This document shows, piece by piece, positions 1 to 9,956 of a stretch of 64,000 bases of DNA. The first letter of the stretch is position 1. The number at the start of each line of letters is the position of its first letter. Under the pieces are notes generated by a model. It searched no databases and had not been told where the DNA came from. It saw nothing but the letters and a program-made list of their open reading frames with translations. Made by a program: the position numbers and the translations under genes. The stretch comes from Pyropia haitanensis (Eukaryota; Rhodophyta; Bangiophyceae; Bangiales; Bangiaceae), in assembly GCA_008729055.1 (NCBI GenBank), contig SDUX01000011.1, positions 286,449-350,448 on the forward strand. The letters run 5' to 3'.

Positions 1-5
1 ACGCC

Positions 6-1331
6 ATGGCCACCCGGGTCGCGCTGCCGGCGAGGGTGGCGGCGGTCGTAGCCGCCGCCGCTGTCGCCGTTGTGACCACCGCGGCGACCGCGGCGGCGTC
101 GAGGATGCCGGCCGCGACGATGCCGGCCGCGGCGGCGACGGCGACGGCGGCGGCGGTGGCGGCAGAGACGGCGGCGGTGCCCACCGACGCGCCCACCGCG
201 GCGTGCACCGCCGCCCTGGCCACCTGCCTCGACACGTTTGTGGCCGGCGGCAGCTGCGCGGCCCCACTGCCCGTCCCACCCCGGTCGATGCCCCCCCCGC
301 TGCGGCCGGCCCAGGGCTACAACCTGACGCCCCTCCGGCCGGGCGTCTACTCGTACTATGACGGCGCGTACTTTGCGCTGCTCCTCCGCGACGGCCCGGC
401 CCTGGCGGTGGTGGACTTTCCCGACTCGGGCGGCTCCAACATCCCCGACGGCAGCGGCACGCGCATGACCGACGCGATCACCGAGGTCCTTGCCGGCGAC
501 ACGCCCCGCCGGGTGGCGCTCATCTACAGCCACCCGCACTATGACCACATTGGCGGCGCCGCCCGCGTGGCCGCGTGGCTCAACACCACCTACCCAGACG
601 TGCCCGTGACGGTCTATGGCACCGCCGAGGTGACACTCCTCGTCGAGCGGTCGGCGTCGCCGCGGGCGGTGGCGCCGACGCTGGTCGTGGCCGCGCCGCG
701 GACGGTGCTGACCGTCGGCGGGCTGGAGGTGCAGCTGCTCATGGCGGGCGGCCACTCGGCGTCGGACCTGGCCATCTACATCCCCCCGACGTGCGGGGGG
801 GGCGCCCGCAATGGCACCCACGGCGGCGACGACGATGGCGACGCGGCAGCGGTGGCGACTGCGGCGGCGCCGGGCATCATCCACCACGTGGATGTGGTGT
901 ACCCCGGCTGGTCGCCGTTTGAGAACCTGGCCATCACCACCGACGTGCCCGCGTTTGTGGCGGTCCATGACTTCCTCCTCTCCCTCGACTGGTCGATCTT
1001 TAGTGGCGGCCACCTGACGCGGCTGGGCACCCGCGGGGACGTGGCGGTGAGCAAGGCGTTTGTGACGGACCTCCTCGCCGCGGGCGCGGCGGGCCTCGCC
1101 GGCGTCGACGGCGCCGCGTTTGGCGCGGCGGGCATCGGACAGGTGGCCAACGCGTCGTCGCCGGTCGCGGGCAACGTGTGGTTTGCGTTCCTCGGCGTCG
1201 TCCGGCCGCTGCAGGTAGACGTGTGTGTGCGGCAGATGCTGGGCCGGTGGGGGTGCGCGCTCGCCGGGCTCGACTTTACCGTCCGCTCCGCGTGCTTTAC
1301 CGCCGTCACCCACGCGGTGGTGACGGCGTAA
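6..1331 (+). CDS. Secreted metallo-beta-lactamase-fold hydrolase
   Basis: A 441-aa ORF starts at an ATG and is preceded by almost no sequence, so a longer N-terminus outside the window cannot be excluded. The first ~35 residues are Ala/Val-rich and hydrophobic, like a secretory signal peptide. The metal-site pattern of the MBL superfamily is present: HPHYDH at residues 176-181, a third-motif His at 250 (GGHS), an Asp at 296 (VDVVYPG) and a C-terminal His at 336 (GGHLTRLG). This matches the usual HxHxDH...H...D...H order of dinuclear zinc hydrolases. The closest general class is the lactonase/glyoxalase-II-like secreted MBL proteins; the substrate cannot be told from sequence. A C-terminal region with several Cys could form disulfides. 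Codon use is strongly GC-ending and no intron is needed. Confidence 0.8.
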   Translation: MATRVALPARVAAVVAAAAVAVVTTAATAAASRMPAATMPAAAATATAAAVAAETAAVPTDAPTAACTAALATCLDTFVAGGSCAAPLPVPPRSMPPPLRPAQGYNLTPLRPGVYSYYDGAYFALLLRDGPALAVVDFPDSGGSNIPDGSGTRMTDAITEVLAGDTPRRVALIYSHPHYDHIGGAARVAAWLNTTYPDVPVTVYGTAEVTLLVERSASPRAVAPTLVVAAPRTVLTVGGLEVQLLMAGGHSASDLAIYIPPTCGGGARNGTHGGDDDGDAAAVATAAAPGIIHHVDVVYPGWSPFENLAITTDVPAFVAVHDFLLSLDWSIFSGGHLTRLGTRGDVAVSKAFVTDLLAAGAAGLAGVDGAAFGAAGIGQVANASSPVAGNVWFAFLGVVRPLQVDVCVRQMLGRWGCALAGLDFTVRSACFTAVTHAVVTA

Positions 1332-2682
1332 GGGTGGAGGGGCGGGGAGGGGGGGGGGGGGGGGGGGCGGCGGGACCGGTCCGAGGGGGACAACAATTTT
1401 GTACGAGATGTGGAGCCGTGGCATGCCATGGCGCGTGCGCCCTTGGCTGAGCCGGCGGTCTTTGACGACGACGCACACAAGGGGGGAGGGGAGGGGCGCG
1501 GGGCGGGCAGGCGGCCAGCAGGCCTATGGGCAGGGAGCGTCGTGACGCACTCCCGGCGGTGGCTGGTGCGCCAGGCGTGGGCGCGGGTTGAACCGACCCC
1601 CCGCCGCGGGTGGCACGAACAAGCTGTGCCTCTTCTTGGAATGACGAGGCACCCTGTCGGCCACCGCCGCGGCTGCGCCGGCGTGGCCGCCTCGGTGACC
1701 GGCGCCATCCGCAAAAGTGGCCCGACGCCGTCCGACGCCGCCCACCCCCCGCCGCCCCGCCGCGGCGTTCCAGCCGCGCGGCCGCCGCGACGGCGCGCGT
1801 CTGCCAGGGACCCCCCCCCCCAAGAGCATGGCGCGCAAACGCCCGACCCCCCCCCCCCCCCGCCCCCTCCCCCCTGCCACCGCCGCCGCCGCCGCCGCCA
1901 CCGTGGCCACCACCCCCGCCCCCGCCGCCGCGCACGCGGCGGCGCACGCGGCGCGCGGCGGTGACGGCCGCGGCGCGGCGGCCGCCCACCGCCACACGGG
2001 CGCACCGTGCCACGCGCCCCACCGGCGGCCGCCGCACTCCGCCCTCCCCCCGCGGCCGACGCAGTCGGCGGCCGGCGGCGCGGCCGGGGCGGCACCGACG
2101 TTTCTCCCCCCCCCCCCCCCCCCCCGCGCCCGCCAGCTCCTGGGCGTGCCCGCCGCGTGCGGGCACGCTCCCGCTCGGGTCGCGACGGGCGGGCGGCGGC
2201 GGCAAGCGTGCGACGCCGTCGCCGCCGTCGACACCGACGGCGCCGGCGCCGCACGGGTGTCTCTGCCGGTCGCCGGCCGCCGCCAGCTGGCGGCGCGGTG
2301 GGGGGACACGGTGGCTGGCGGCGCACGCTGGCACCCCCCCCCCCCCCGCGCGGGAGGCTTGACCCGCCCGGCAGGTCGGGCGCGGGCGACGCCAGCCGAC
2401 GCCCTGGCGGTCGGGGGCGGCCCGCCCCGCGGGCCGCGCGGCCGCCCGCAGCTCCCTCGGTGCTGCGGGCGGGGGCGAGCGCCGACAAAACGCGGCAAGC
2501 GAGGGACAGTCACGCGGGTGCCGACCGCGTGGGACGAGCCACTAAAACGCCGCCGCTTCCCCTCCCTTCCCCCCAACCCATCCCCCCCCCCCCCCCCCCC
2601 CGTCCCCCCGGCCGGCCCCAAACCCCCATTACGCCACGCCCAGCCCACCCCCGCCCGCCGCCACCCCCCAGCCGCGGCCGCC
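1332..2682. other. GC-rich low-complexity intergenic DNA
   Basis: This stretch has many C and G homopolymers (for example around 1350-1366, 1848-1862, 2105-2125 and 2580-2600). Open frames on both strands give only Pro/Arg/Gly-rich products without domains. I see no convincing gene. It separates the + strand MBL gene from the convergent - strand macro gene. Confidence 0.6.
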
Positions 2683-3326
2683 TCACACGGGTGCCCCCTC
2701 CCCAAACGCCGCTGCCGCGGCCGTCGCCCACGTGTCAAACAGCGCCGGGCTGTACAGGTAGTACGACACTTCGTCGAGCGCCCCCCCCGCCAGGCACCCC
2801 CCCGCCGCCGACTCCTCTGCCAGCACCGCCATGTTGACGTCCGCCGCCTCTGCCGGCGGGTAGCCATACACCCCACAGCTCAGCGCCGGCAACGCCACCG
2901 ACCGGATGGACGCCTCCGCCGCGGCCAGCCGCAGCGACCGCCGGACGGCGGCGGCAAGCAACGGCGCGGCCGCCGCCGCGCCCACCCCCGCGTACACGGG
3001 CCCGACGGCGCCAATGACGTGCGCCGCGCGCAGCCGCCCCGTCCCGCCCGGCAGCAGCACCGCGTCGCCCGTGCGGACGCGCACGTCCGGCGCGAGCAGC
3101 GGCAGCGCGCGGCACGCGGCGAGCAGCGCGGGGCCCGCCGCGGCGTGGATGGCGCCGTCCACCCCGCGGCCGCCGAGCATATGCTCATTGGCCGCGTTGA
3201 CCACCGCGTCGGTGGGGGCGCCCGTGATGTCGCCCAGCGCCAGGCGCAGGGTGGTCGCCGTGCCGCCGGGCAGCGCGTACCGCCGGCCGGGCCGATCGGC
3301 GGGGGTGGGGGGGGGGGGTACCGCAT
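2683..3326 (-). CDS. Macro-domain protein (MacroD-like ADP-ribose binding/hydrolase), start unresolved
   Basis: The minus-strand frame ending at the TGA at 2683 encodes a macro domain between about 3285 and 2700. The hallmarks are GDITGAPTDAVVNAANEHML, the catalytic-loop type GGRGVDGAIH, and the phosphate-binding loop SCGVYGYP. MacroD-type proteins bind ADP-ribose and many remove mono-ADP-ribose from proteins or hydrolyse O-acetyl-ADP-ribose. The open frame continues upstream to 3726, but it has no ATG before the domain and is Pro/Arg-rich there. The nearest ATG (3326) lies just upstream of a 12-nt G/C homopolymer (3307-3318) and is out of frame with the domain. Either an upstream exon supplies the start, or the homopolymer length differs from what is given. 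The fold call is firm; the start is not. Confidence 0.75.
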
Positions 3327-3978
3327 GGCCGCGGCGGCGGTCGTGGTGGTGACGGTCACGACACGGAGGGCGAGGGCGGCGCGGCGCCACAGACCCGGTG
3401 GGTGGTGGGAGTGCGGAGGGGGGGGGGGAAGGGGGTGTCGCGCCGGGGGCGGTGGGGGGTGCGGAGGGGGGCGCCGAGGGGGGGGGGGGAGCCGCGACGA
3501 GCGCCGAGGACCAGGGGGGCCAGCGATGACCGGCGCACGTGGGGAGAGGCGCCGATAAAGAAGAGCGACGGGGGAGGGCAGCGCATGGTCGGGAGGGGCG
3601 GCGGCGCAGGGGGCGGGGGGGGGGAGGCGGGGAAACGGTCGCGGTACGTAGCTGGGCGCGACGGGCACAGGCCACTCCCGCCGCGGCGACCAGCGTTTCG
3701 TGCGCGGGAAGAACACGCACAAGCACGCACGCTGGACTGAAAGAATAGGTTTTTCGTATGTGCAGCGTGCACGCAAGTGGGAGCCCGCCGACCCAGACAG
3801 TTTGCTATACTGACACTTTAACGTCTCGACACGCGCCCTGAGCTGGTGCTTACAAAATGGTGAATATGGCTCCCTATTTCGTTCTGTAACCAACTTTGAG
3901 TACTTCGAACAACGACGGTCCAAAGACTTCTAATGCCCGAAAGAAATCAGAAACGTGTGCACCACTGAATGGCTGAAG
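3327..3978. other. Intergenic, shifts from GC-rich to balanced composition
   Basis: 3327-3740 is G-rich low-complexity DNA without a domain-bearing frame. From about 3740 the sequence becomes far less GC-rich, which foreshadows the transposon that starts at 3979. No gene is supported. Confidence 0.5.
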
Positions 3979-3980
3979 TA

Positions 3981-4005
3981 GCCTGTCTGGGCCAAATGTC
4001 GACCA
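3981..4005 (+). repeat. Left TIR of the pogo-like element
   Basis: The 25 bases are an exact reverse complement of 7161-7185; one further flanking base on each side outside the TA also matches. The TA at 3979-3980 is the candidate target duplication. Confidence 0.8.
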
Positions 4006-4421
4006 TTTCTGGGGCGCGTCCGCGCTACAGACTCGCCGTGTCGGCGCTCGAGGTACGAGAAAAGAGCCCGTCCGAAGGACAGTTTTTTCCATTATGTTGC
4101 TCTCTTCATGCGTACGACCGCAGCCGTAGGCGAGATAAAGAAAAATAAGAACAGAGTTTCCTGACATATTAATGTCGACCATCCGATAGGACCTGTCGTT
4201 GATCTCGGGACAGGTCGTTTGCTGGCTCAGGAGGCACATCCCATCGTGATCCCCAGTCGTATCCCATCATTGCCATGCAAATGTATGTTTTCCCAACGAA
4301 GCCGCCATCCCCTCCCCCGCCCAAGTCCCCGACCAGCCCACCCGTACAGCACCCCAGTCACGCACTGCCCCGACCATGGCCCATCGCGCGCCTCCCCCCG
4401 CCTCCCCCCCCGCCCCCCCCG

Positions 4422-6167
4422 TTACCGCCGGCGCTTAGGGCGCCTCTCCTGCTCCACCACCGTCCCGCCTACGCACACGTAAGGTGCCACATCCCCCGCG
4501 GCCGCCCTGGCACGTGCAGCGCGCGCTCGCAGGTCACGCTTGCGGGCGGCAAACTCGGGGCTGGCGCGGCGCGCGGCCGCCTCGGCCTCCAGGCGGGCGT
4601 CCAACGCGACAGCAGCTGCGGCCTTCGCCTCCCGCCCGGCCTGGAATGCGTCCTTGGCCGCCTGCTTCCTGGCCGCCTCGGCGTCCTGCGAGGCCAAGGC
4701 GGCCAGCACCGCCGGTGCGGTCGCCTCCAGCGCAAGCCCACGCGTGCTCACAGACCCAAAGACGATGATTGGCTGGCGCATATCCCGCCGCGCCTCCGGG
4801 CCAAGGCGGGTGGCCAACAGCTCCAGGTCCACCTTGCGCGCCGAGTTGCGTGCCCCCTTGCCCAGCACGAGCCGTCCAACGTCAATCTCGGAGGGGCAAA
4901 TGGGCCACGTGCCCGTCTTCTTGAAGCCGTTCACAATGTTGACAGATGACAAGCCCCGGAACGCGCCAGCCTTGATCACCCGCATTAAATGCGACAAGTT
5001 AAAACGGGTGTTGCGCGGGATGGTGGGCCGCATCGACCGGAGCTCCGCCCGTGCGTGCACCTTCACCTTCATAAATGGGTCACTGTCCAGCGCCTGGAGA
5101 ATATGGGATAGGTGGGACGGGAACATCAGCACCACCACCTTGGCGGATTTCAGCAGCGTGAGGCCGACCACCGAGGCGTGCACCTTGCACCCGTCCATAA
5201 GCAGCACCTTCCACTCAGTGGGGCACTTGTCCTTCATGGCGCGTGCCACAAACGCGGCGTACACCTCCCAAAGCGCCACATCAAACCCAGGCTTCTCCCG
5301 GCGATGCACCTCGGCCCCCTCGTCCAGGTAGGCTGCCAGCGCGACGCGGCGCTGGTTGCCGTTGCCGTCGTCCTCCACGGCAAAAGGGAGGCGACCGCCG
5401 CTCCCGGTGACCACCACAAACAGTGGCAGCCGAGTGCCGTCGGCGCACACAGTGGCGACGAGGCTGGCCGCCTCGGCGCCACTCTGCACGCTCGGGAAGA
5501 CAAACTCGAGCGAGGTGGTGACCTTGGGCGCCAGCACGGTCACGGACGTGATCTCCATCAGGGCTTGGGCGTTGATCATCGACTCATCCGTATTCCACTC
5601 CTGTGCAGCACGGGTAATGCCAAGGTCGCGGCAAAGAAAACGGAAGGCGGCAAAAAACTTAGCCACAGCCTCGGGCGTCGAGGCATCTGCTCGCACGCTC
5701 TCAATAGCAGTGGGCCTCACACGACGGAGCTCCGGGTGGCGGCCCAAAAACAAGTCAAAAAAGGAGCGCCCAGGGATACCATCCGGTCCAAACATACGGT
5801 CCGCCTCCTCCACCCTCCCCACATCAACAATGTACTGACGCAAAAGAGTGCCGGCTAACTCACAGGTCAGGACGTCCCCCCCCTTGGTCCAGGCTGCCAT
5901 GTACATGGCGATGACCTCTTCCTCCTCCGCAAAGAAAAAAGGAGGGCGGCCCAACTTGACGGGCGCCTCCGGGCTTCGGAGCCACGTCCGCACGTTGGAG
6001 CGGGAGGCGCCAGTTGCGGCCATGAGCTTGGCGACGCTGGCCAATCCCTGCTCCTTGTGCGCCGCCGCGAGCCTCTCCCGCATCTGCTCGGTCAGCCGTG
6101 TGCCCCACTTGGGGCGTCCGCCGGGGGTGTCGGTGGAGGTAGATCCTCCAGTTGGGGGCGACGACAT
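4422..6167 (-). CDS. Pogo-like DDE_1 transposase
   Basis: From the ATG at 6167 (MSSPPTGG) this is a 581-aa protein; the frame stays open to 6287 but only via a GTG. The N-terminus has a psq-like helix-turn-helix (about residues 40-63, SVAKLMAATGASRSNVRTWL). The catalytic core shows WNTDES (Asp194), VLLMDGCKVH (Asp325) and LSHILQALDSD (Asp361), which fits a DD35D triad of DDE_1 (pogo/tigger/CENP-B-like) transposases. The protein should bind the TIRs and cut and paste the element at TA sites in the nucleus. The C-terminal ~100 residues are Ala/Arg-rich and likely coiled-coil, ending in a basic KRRR stretch that may be a nuclear localisation signal. The frame is intact, so the copy may be functional. 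Confidence 0.85.
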   Translation of the reverse strand: MSSPPTGGSTSTDTPGGRPKWGTRLTEQMRERLAAAHKEQGLASVAKLMAATGASRSNVRTWLRSPEAPVKLGRPPFFFAEEEEVIAMYMAAWTKGGDVLTCELAGTLLRQYIVDVGRVEEADRMFGPDGIPGRSFFDLFLGRHPELRRVRPTAIESVRADASTPEAVAKFFAAFRFLCRDLGITRAAQEWNTDESMINAQALMEITSVTVLAPKVTTSLEFVFPSVQSGAEAASLVATVCADGTRLPLFVVVTGSGGRLPFAVEDDGNGNQRRVALAAYLDEGAEVHRREKPGFDVALWEVYAAFVARAMKDKCPTEWKVLLMDGCKVHASVVGLTLLKSAKVVVLMFPSHLSHILQALDSDPFMKVKVHARAELRSMRPTIPRNTRFNLSHLMRVIKAGAFRGLSSVNIVNGFKKTGTWPICPSEIDVGRLVLGKGARNSARKVDLELLATRLGPEARRDMRQPIIVFGSVSTRGLALEATAPAVLAALASQDAEAARKQAAKDAFQAGREAKAAAAVALDARLEAEAAARRASPEFAARKRDLRARAARARAAAGDVAPYVCVGGTVVEQERRPKRRR

Positions 6168-6327
6168 GACGGGGGAAGGTGAAAAAAAAAGTGAGTGGGA
6201 GCCGACGAGAGGTCGGATGCGATGGGTGCGACACCGGCCGGTGATTGTGCCGTGTGGCTCAGTAAACAACGTTGGAAATATGCACACGGGCGATACGCGG
6301 CGGTCAACACTGGCACCGCCGAGTCAA

Positions 6328-7093
6328 TAGAGAGTTTTGGCAAGTAACTCGACTGTTGTTTCGACGGTATCTCGACTGTACATTGCGCCACGTTGCAGAG
6401 CTACCGTCCAGATACAGGATTTTCCGACCGTCCCCGACGGTATTCTCGGGATGTACAGTCGGGCCCCGGTGGATCGCGTTGAAGAAAGGCTGTACCTTTC
6501 AGCCACGTGTCGCGCGTGCGAGGCCCCAAAGGCGGGTGGTTTGGGCCGCCATATGCCGGTACAACCATTTCTGGTACAGTTGACGCAGCTTGGCTGGCGC
6601 TGAGGGACAGGTGGTCTGTCCATGGTGTCAGTGGGCTTGGCCAAGCGGGCCGATCGTTGTCGTGTTGCGCGCCTTTTTCCCAGCCCCTTGCACCCACCCT
6701 CCCCCCTTTGTTGGCCTTGTGCTGCCTCCACGTCGTGCCGAATATGTCATCCCCGAGCCCTACCACACCTGCGGAGGATGCGTCGTCTGCGTCCTCGAGG
6801 CGGGACCGGCCGTCTACTGGTGCGGTCCCTGAATCGGCGACCAAGAAGCCGCGCCGGCTGTGGCGTCCCACTGGTGAAAGCGATCGCAACGACGTGCTGC
6901 GTCACTGCCTTGGTGGTGGCGCGCCTCGCCTTCTATTCCGTTCGTGTACAGGACTGTCGCGTTACAGAAAAGTTACTTGCCAAAACTCGTTCGAGTCCGC
7001 GACGGTAGAAAAAAATACGGTATCTCGACTCTTTCCAGATTCCGTCGAGATACAGTCGAGAGCGACCGTCGGATTACTTGCCAAAACTCTCTA
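6328..7093. mobile_element. Nested MITE with 18-bp TIRs and TA duplication
   Basis: TIRs GAGAGTTTTGGCAAGTAA lie at 6330-6347 and, as the reverse complement, at 7074-7091, each flanked by TA (6328-6329 and 7092-7093). A third, internal copy of the TIR motif in the right-end orientation lies near 6969-6985, and short CGAC-GGTATCTCGACTGTA-like motifs recur at both ends. No protein domain is encoded. Size and structure fit a non-autonomous Tc1/mariner-type MITE inserted in the pogo element just upstream of the transposase gene. Its TIR differs from the host element's, so a different transposase probably mobilised it. Confidence 0.75.
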
Positions 7094-7160
7094 ATCGCTG
7101 TTCCTTGCAGTCACTCTTGCCACACAGTGGTCGCTGTAAGCTGGTCGACATTTCTGGCAC

Positions 7161-7185
7161 TGGTCGACATTTGGCCCAGACAGGC
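7161..7185 (-). repeat. Right TIR of the pogo-like element
   Basis: This is an exact inverted copy of 3981-4005, followed by TA at 7186-7187. The core TGGTCGACATTT also occurs at 7142-7153, giving two head-to-tail copies at this end. Confidence 0.8.
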
Positions 7186-7187
7186 TA

Positions 7188-7623
7188 CCCTTGCGGAGGA
7201 CCCTCTTGGATCTCGGCGACCCACGGTGGACAGCGCGACGAGCTTGAGTGGAGACGGGGGCTACTGTGCTGTGCACTTTTCTATACACACGATCTCTCAA
7301 ACAAGGATGCGGGTCTCGTTCGACACGCTCGGTGCCAATATTATAGCCAACCCTAACGCTAAGCCTAACCGTAACCCGTGTATATACTAGCGAGTAAAGA
7401 GTAAAAACGAGCTTATTATATTATAGCGGCTCGGGTCCGGTGCACACAAGAGGGTGATTTTTGTGTGTCTGCCACACCCGTGCTCCGGTCTCGACCAAAA
7501 CTCTTATTCGTCTTTGCTCGCTGAAATGAAAATGACTTGTTTGGACTTTCCATATGCTTGATGGATCTCCCAATTACCAGCGAGAGGGGGGTCTTGAGCG
7601 TCCCTCTGGGAGCGGGCTGAGAG
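7188..7623. other. Spacer between the pogo-like and hAT elements
   Basis: Balanced-composition DNA without a recognisable gene. It contains a short degenerate CCTAA-like stretch (7352-7379) and an AT-rich patch near 7400-7425. Nothing else is visible. Confidence 0.4.
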
Positions 7624-7844
7624 TAAGGTTGGCATTTACCGACATTTTCAAGTCAGGCTTACCGTTTAACGATAGTTTACCGATTCTTACCGATCGGTAT
7701 ACCGATATCGACACGAATAATTCGGGTAAAGGACTTAGCCCGTTCATTCGCCTAACCCTCACTGCGGAGCACGAGGACCGCCTAAGCGCTCCACTCCGCT
7801 GGCACGTACGACAAGCGCAAACAGGAAGCACGGCAACGCATTTA

Positions 7845-9935
7845 TTACTCCATCAGCGACCGCATATCTATGACCCACTTGCCGTCTGCCCTCCCTCCAA
7901 ACAAGGAACGCAGCGAGAGCTTAGCAGCTCGGAAGTTCAAGAGCCGTCGCAGTACCTCTTGAGGGTACCCCGCCACATCATGCGCGGGCAGAGGGCAAGC
8001 CAGCTCAGGTACCGCTGGCACCCTAAAGTCAAACAGCCGCGGCACAGCGGCCGAGCCACTGGGGCGCCCATCAGCGTCGCCATCGTCTTCCACCAAATCC
8101 TGCAGCACGGCCGCCCAGTCCTGGATGGTTGCCGGGCCGCCTGAAGCACCGGCCTCATCCGAGCTGTCATCCTCTGGGTCCCCACCGCCGGTCGCTGACG
8201 CAAGCACCGGTGGAGCATTGCCGGCAGGGCCGCCACCGGGCCGGCCGTTCTCTCGTGACCGCTCAGTAGGGTCCAGCACACGGTTGATGAAAGGTCGAGC
8301 GCCGCCCGCTCCGTTGGCCGCGGCTCTCTCGCAACCGAGCTTGATAGCAGTGATCATATCCAGGGTTGACAGCATCATACGGTTTTGAGCTTTGGTCTGC
8401 TGCGCATCGTGCTCCTTAAATAGGCGCTCGACAAACGCTGTCTGCGGCTTGCACCCTAGCAAAACGAGAGCGAGCATTGAGAGTTCAGGGCAGGTTCCGC
8501 CTAGCTCCAAGAACCGCCAAAACTTGTACCACGTCCAGCCAGCCGAGCCGTAAGTCTGGCCATCTTGCACTGACGGGGTGCAGAACTTGGTAGTCACATC
8601 GCCCGTGAGAAAGTCAAATGTCTGCTGCACGAGTGCATCGGCGCGGGATGACTCGCCTGGGAACCACTTGACGAAGTAACCGGCTGATGCGTTGGCGAGA
8701 CGCGGCGCCGAGACGAGGGCCAACGGTGCTGTGCTCCCTTCCTGTCGCATCAGCTTCCTTGCGGCTTCCATGTACTGCGGGTGCAGGCAAAATGCGAGCA
8801 AGAACAGCGGGTGCTCCTCCTGTGCCCACCTGCGTTCGAGATCAAAACACAAACTCGATTCGCCCAGTCTCGCGCCCGCGCCAGCCAGGTGCTGGAAAAT
8901 GCTGCCGTAGACGCCCAGCGCATCAGTCAACGTGGTGTCGTTCCGCTCAAGAACAAAGCACGCAAAAGCCAACGGTCTCACGACCCACTCAGCAGACTGA
9001 AGCGCCTCCCAGAAACCTGGTGTCCTCAACGGCTGTAATGCGGTGGGGGCAGCCTGGCCAACCTCCGCAACCAGGCTGGACAATGCGCTTTGCACGCGAA
9101 GCAGGCTGGCGAAGCACATCTGCATTGAACTCCATCGGGTCTCGCAAACCGTCAATACTGCCATTGAAACACCGTAGATCCGCTGCATTGCATCCCGAGC
9201 ACGCGGCATCAGCTTTGCCGAGGATCTTGAAAACAAGTTGGCGGCCGCCACAGCACGCTCCATCGTCGGCCGCAATGTAGAATCTTGTAGAACGTGCCTC
9301 ATGAAGAGGTTGACTTGATGAGCAAGGCACCGCAAGAATATTAGTGCAGGGTACCAAAGCGCCAATATACGGCGAGCCCGGCCGCACTGACCGGCATCGT
9401 CCGTGTAGACACAGCCGACGCGGATCTCGCCTTCACCCGCTAGCCGGTCAATGAAACCAGCTATTGCCGCTGCTGTGGAGATGCCATCGTGCTGGTGTCC
9501 CTCGTCCTCCGAATTCAACACTAGTCGCTCTCCAGCAATGCCAACCACAGCACCCAGTACATGGGTGTTGTTGGAACGCTTGCAACCATCCAGCATGAGC
9601 GTCGCGCGTGCAGATCCCTGCAAGAGCCGCACTACGGCGGCTTTGGACTGCGTGGACGCTTCTGACGCAGCCGCGCGCAAAATCCGTCCCGCCAACTGCC
9701 GACGATTGGGAAGATGCGCAACAGCCGTCGGTCGAAGCAGCCTCACCAGGTTTTCAAAACTGCTATGCTCCACTGCCGAAAAGGATAGCCGCAGGTCCGC
9801 TGCCAGCACTAGTACGCGCTCCTCGAGCTCAGCTCGCTCTGATGCCGTCAATTCCCGACTGAAGAAGGAGTCCAGCCTCAAGTCAAAACGCCGCTTCTTG
9901 CGGCCCTGGCCGGAGCCAGCCACCAAGTCCTCCAT
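7845..9935 (-). CDS. hAT transposase, catalytic and dimerisation regions
   Basis: A 696-aa ORF opens with an ATG. It has the hAT ribonuclease-H-like core: LMLDGCKRSN near residue 115, a second acidic site in VGCVYTDDAGQCGRA, and CLAHQVNLFMRHV followed by ETRWSSMQM, the conserved CxxH and TRW blocks. The C-terminal hAT dimerisation signature is CKPQTAFVERLFKEHDAQQ with downstream LSTLDMITAIKLG. The last ~150 residues are a low-complexity acidic tail. The DUF659/BED-hAT subgroup is the closest match. The BED finger that should precede it lies directly upstream in the same frame, separated by a TAG at 9957-9959 and seven sense codons. The protein would bind TIRs and excise and insert the element. 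The copy is probably inactive unless the stop is read through. Confidence 0.85.
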   Translation of the reverse strand: MEDLVAGSGQGRKKRRFDLRLDSFFSRELTASERAELEERVLVLAADLRLSFSAVEHSSFENLVRLLRPTAVAHLPNRRQLAGRILRAAASEASTQSKAAVVRLLQGSARATLMLDGCKRSNNTHVLGAVVGIAGERLVLNSEDEGHQHDGISTAAAIAGFIDRLAGEGEIRVGCVYTDDAGQCGRARRILALWYPALIFLRCLAHQVNLFMRHVLQDSTLRPTMERAVAAANLFSRSSAKLMPRARDAMQRIYGVSMAVLTVCETRWSSMQMCFASLLRVQSALSSLVAEVGQAAPTALQPLRTPGFWEALQSAEWVVRPLAFACFVLERNDTTLTDALGVYGSIFQHLAGAGARLGESSLCFDLERRWAQEEHPLFLLAFCLHPQYMEAARKLMRQEGSTAPLALVSAPRLANASAGYFVKWFPGESSRADALVQQTFDFLTGDVTTKFCTPSVQDGQTYGSAGWTWYKFWRFLELGGTCPELSMLALVLLGCKPQTAFVERLFKEHDAQQTKAQNRMMLSTLDMITAIKLGCERAAANGAGGARPFINRVLDPTERSRENGRPGGGPAGNAPPVLASATGGGDPEDDSSDEAGASGGPATIQDWAAVLQDLVEDDGDADGRPSGSAAVPRLFDFRVPAVPELACPLPAHDVAGYPQEVLRRLLNFRAAKLSLRSLFGGRADGKWVIDMRSLME

Positions 9936-9956
9936 GTAGGCGCGGACACCGTCAAA

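Larger units (their letters stand above)
3979..7187 (-). mobile_element. Pogo/Tc1-like DNA transposon with 25-bp TIRs and TA target duplication
   Basis: Perfect 25-bp terminal inverted repeats lie at 3981-4005 (starting GCCTGTCTGGGCCAAATGTC) and 7161-7185, each bordered on the outside by TA (3979-3980 and 7186-7187). TA is the target site of the Tc1/mariner/pogo superfamily. The right end carries a second copy of TGGTCGACATTT (7142-7153) just inside the TIR copy (7161-7172), which looks like a repeated transposase-binding site. The only substantial gene inside is a DDE_1-type transposase on the minus strand. A 762-bp MITE with its own TA duplication is nested at the 5' side of the gene. Perfect TIRs suggest a fairly recent insertion. 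Confidence 0.8.

Noticed and set aside
776..2488. Long Pro/Arg/Gly-rich frames opposite and beside the MBL gene
   Set aside because: GC-rich DNA has few stop codons; compositions are low-complexity and overlap a real gene or homopolymers.
3874..4239. 121-aa minus-strand frame spanning the left TIR of the pogo-like element
   Set aside because: It crosses the transposon boundary and has no domain.
7352..7379. CCTAA-like stretch resembling telomeric repeats
   Set aside because: Only a few degenerate units with variable spacers; not a tandem telomere array.
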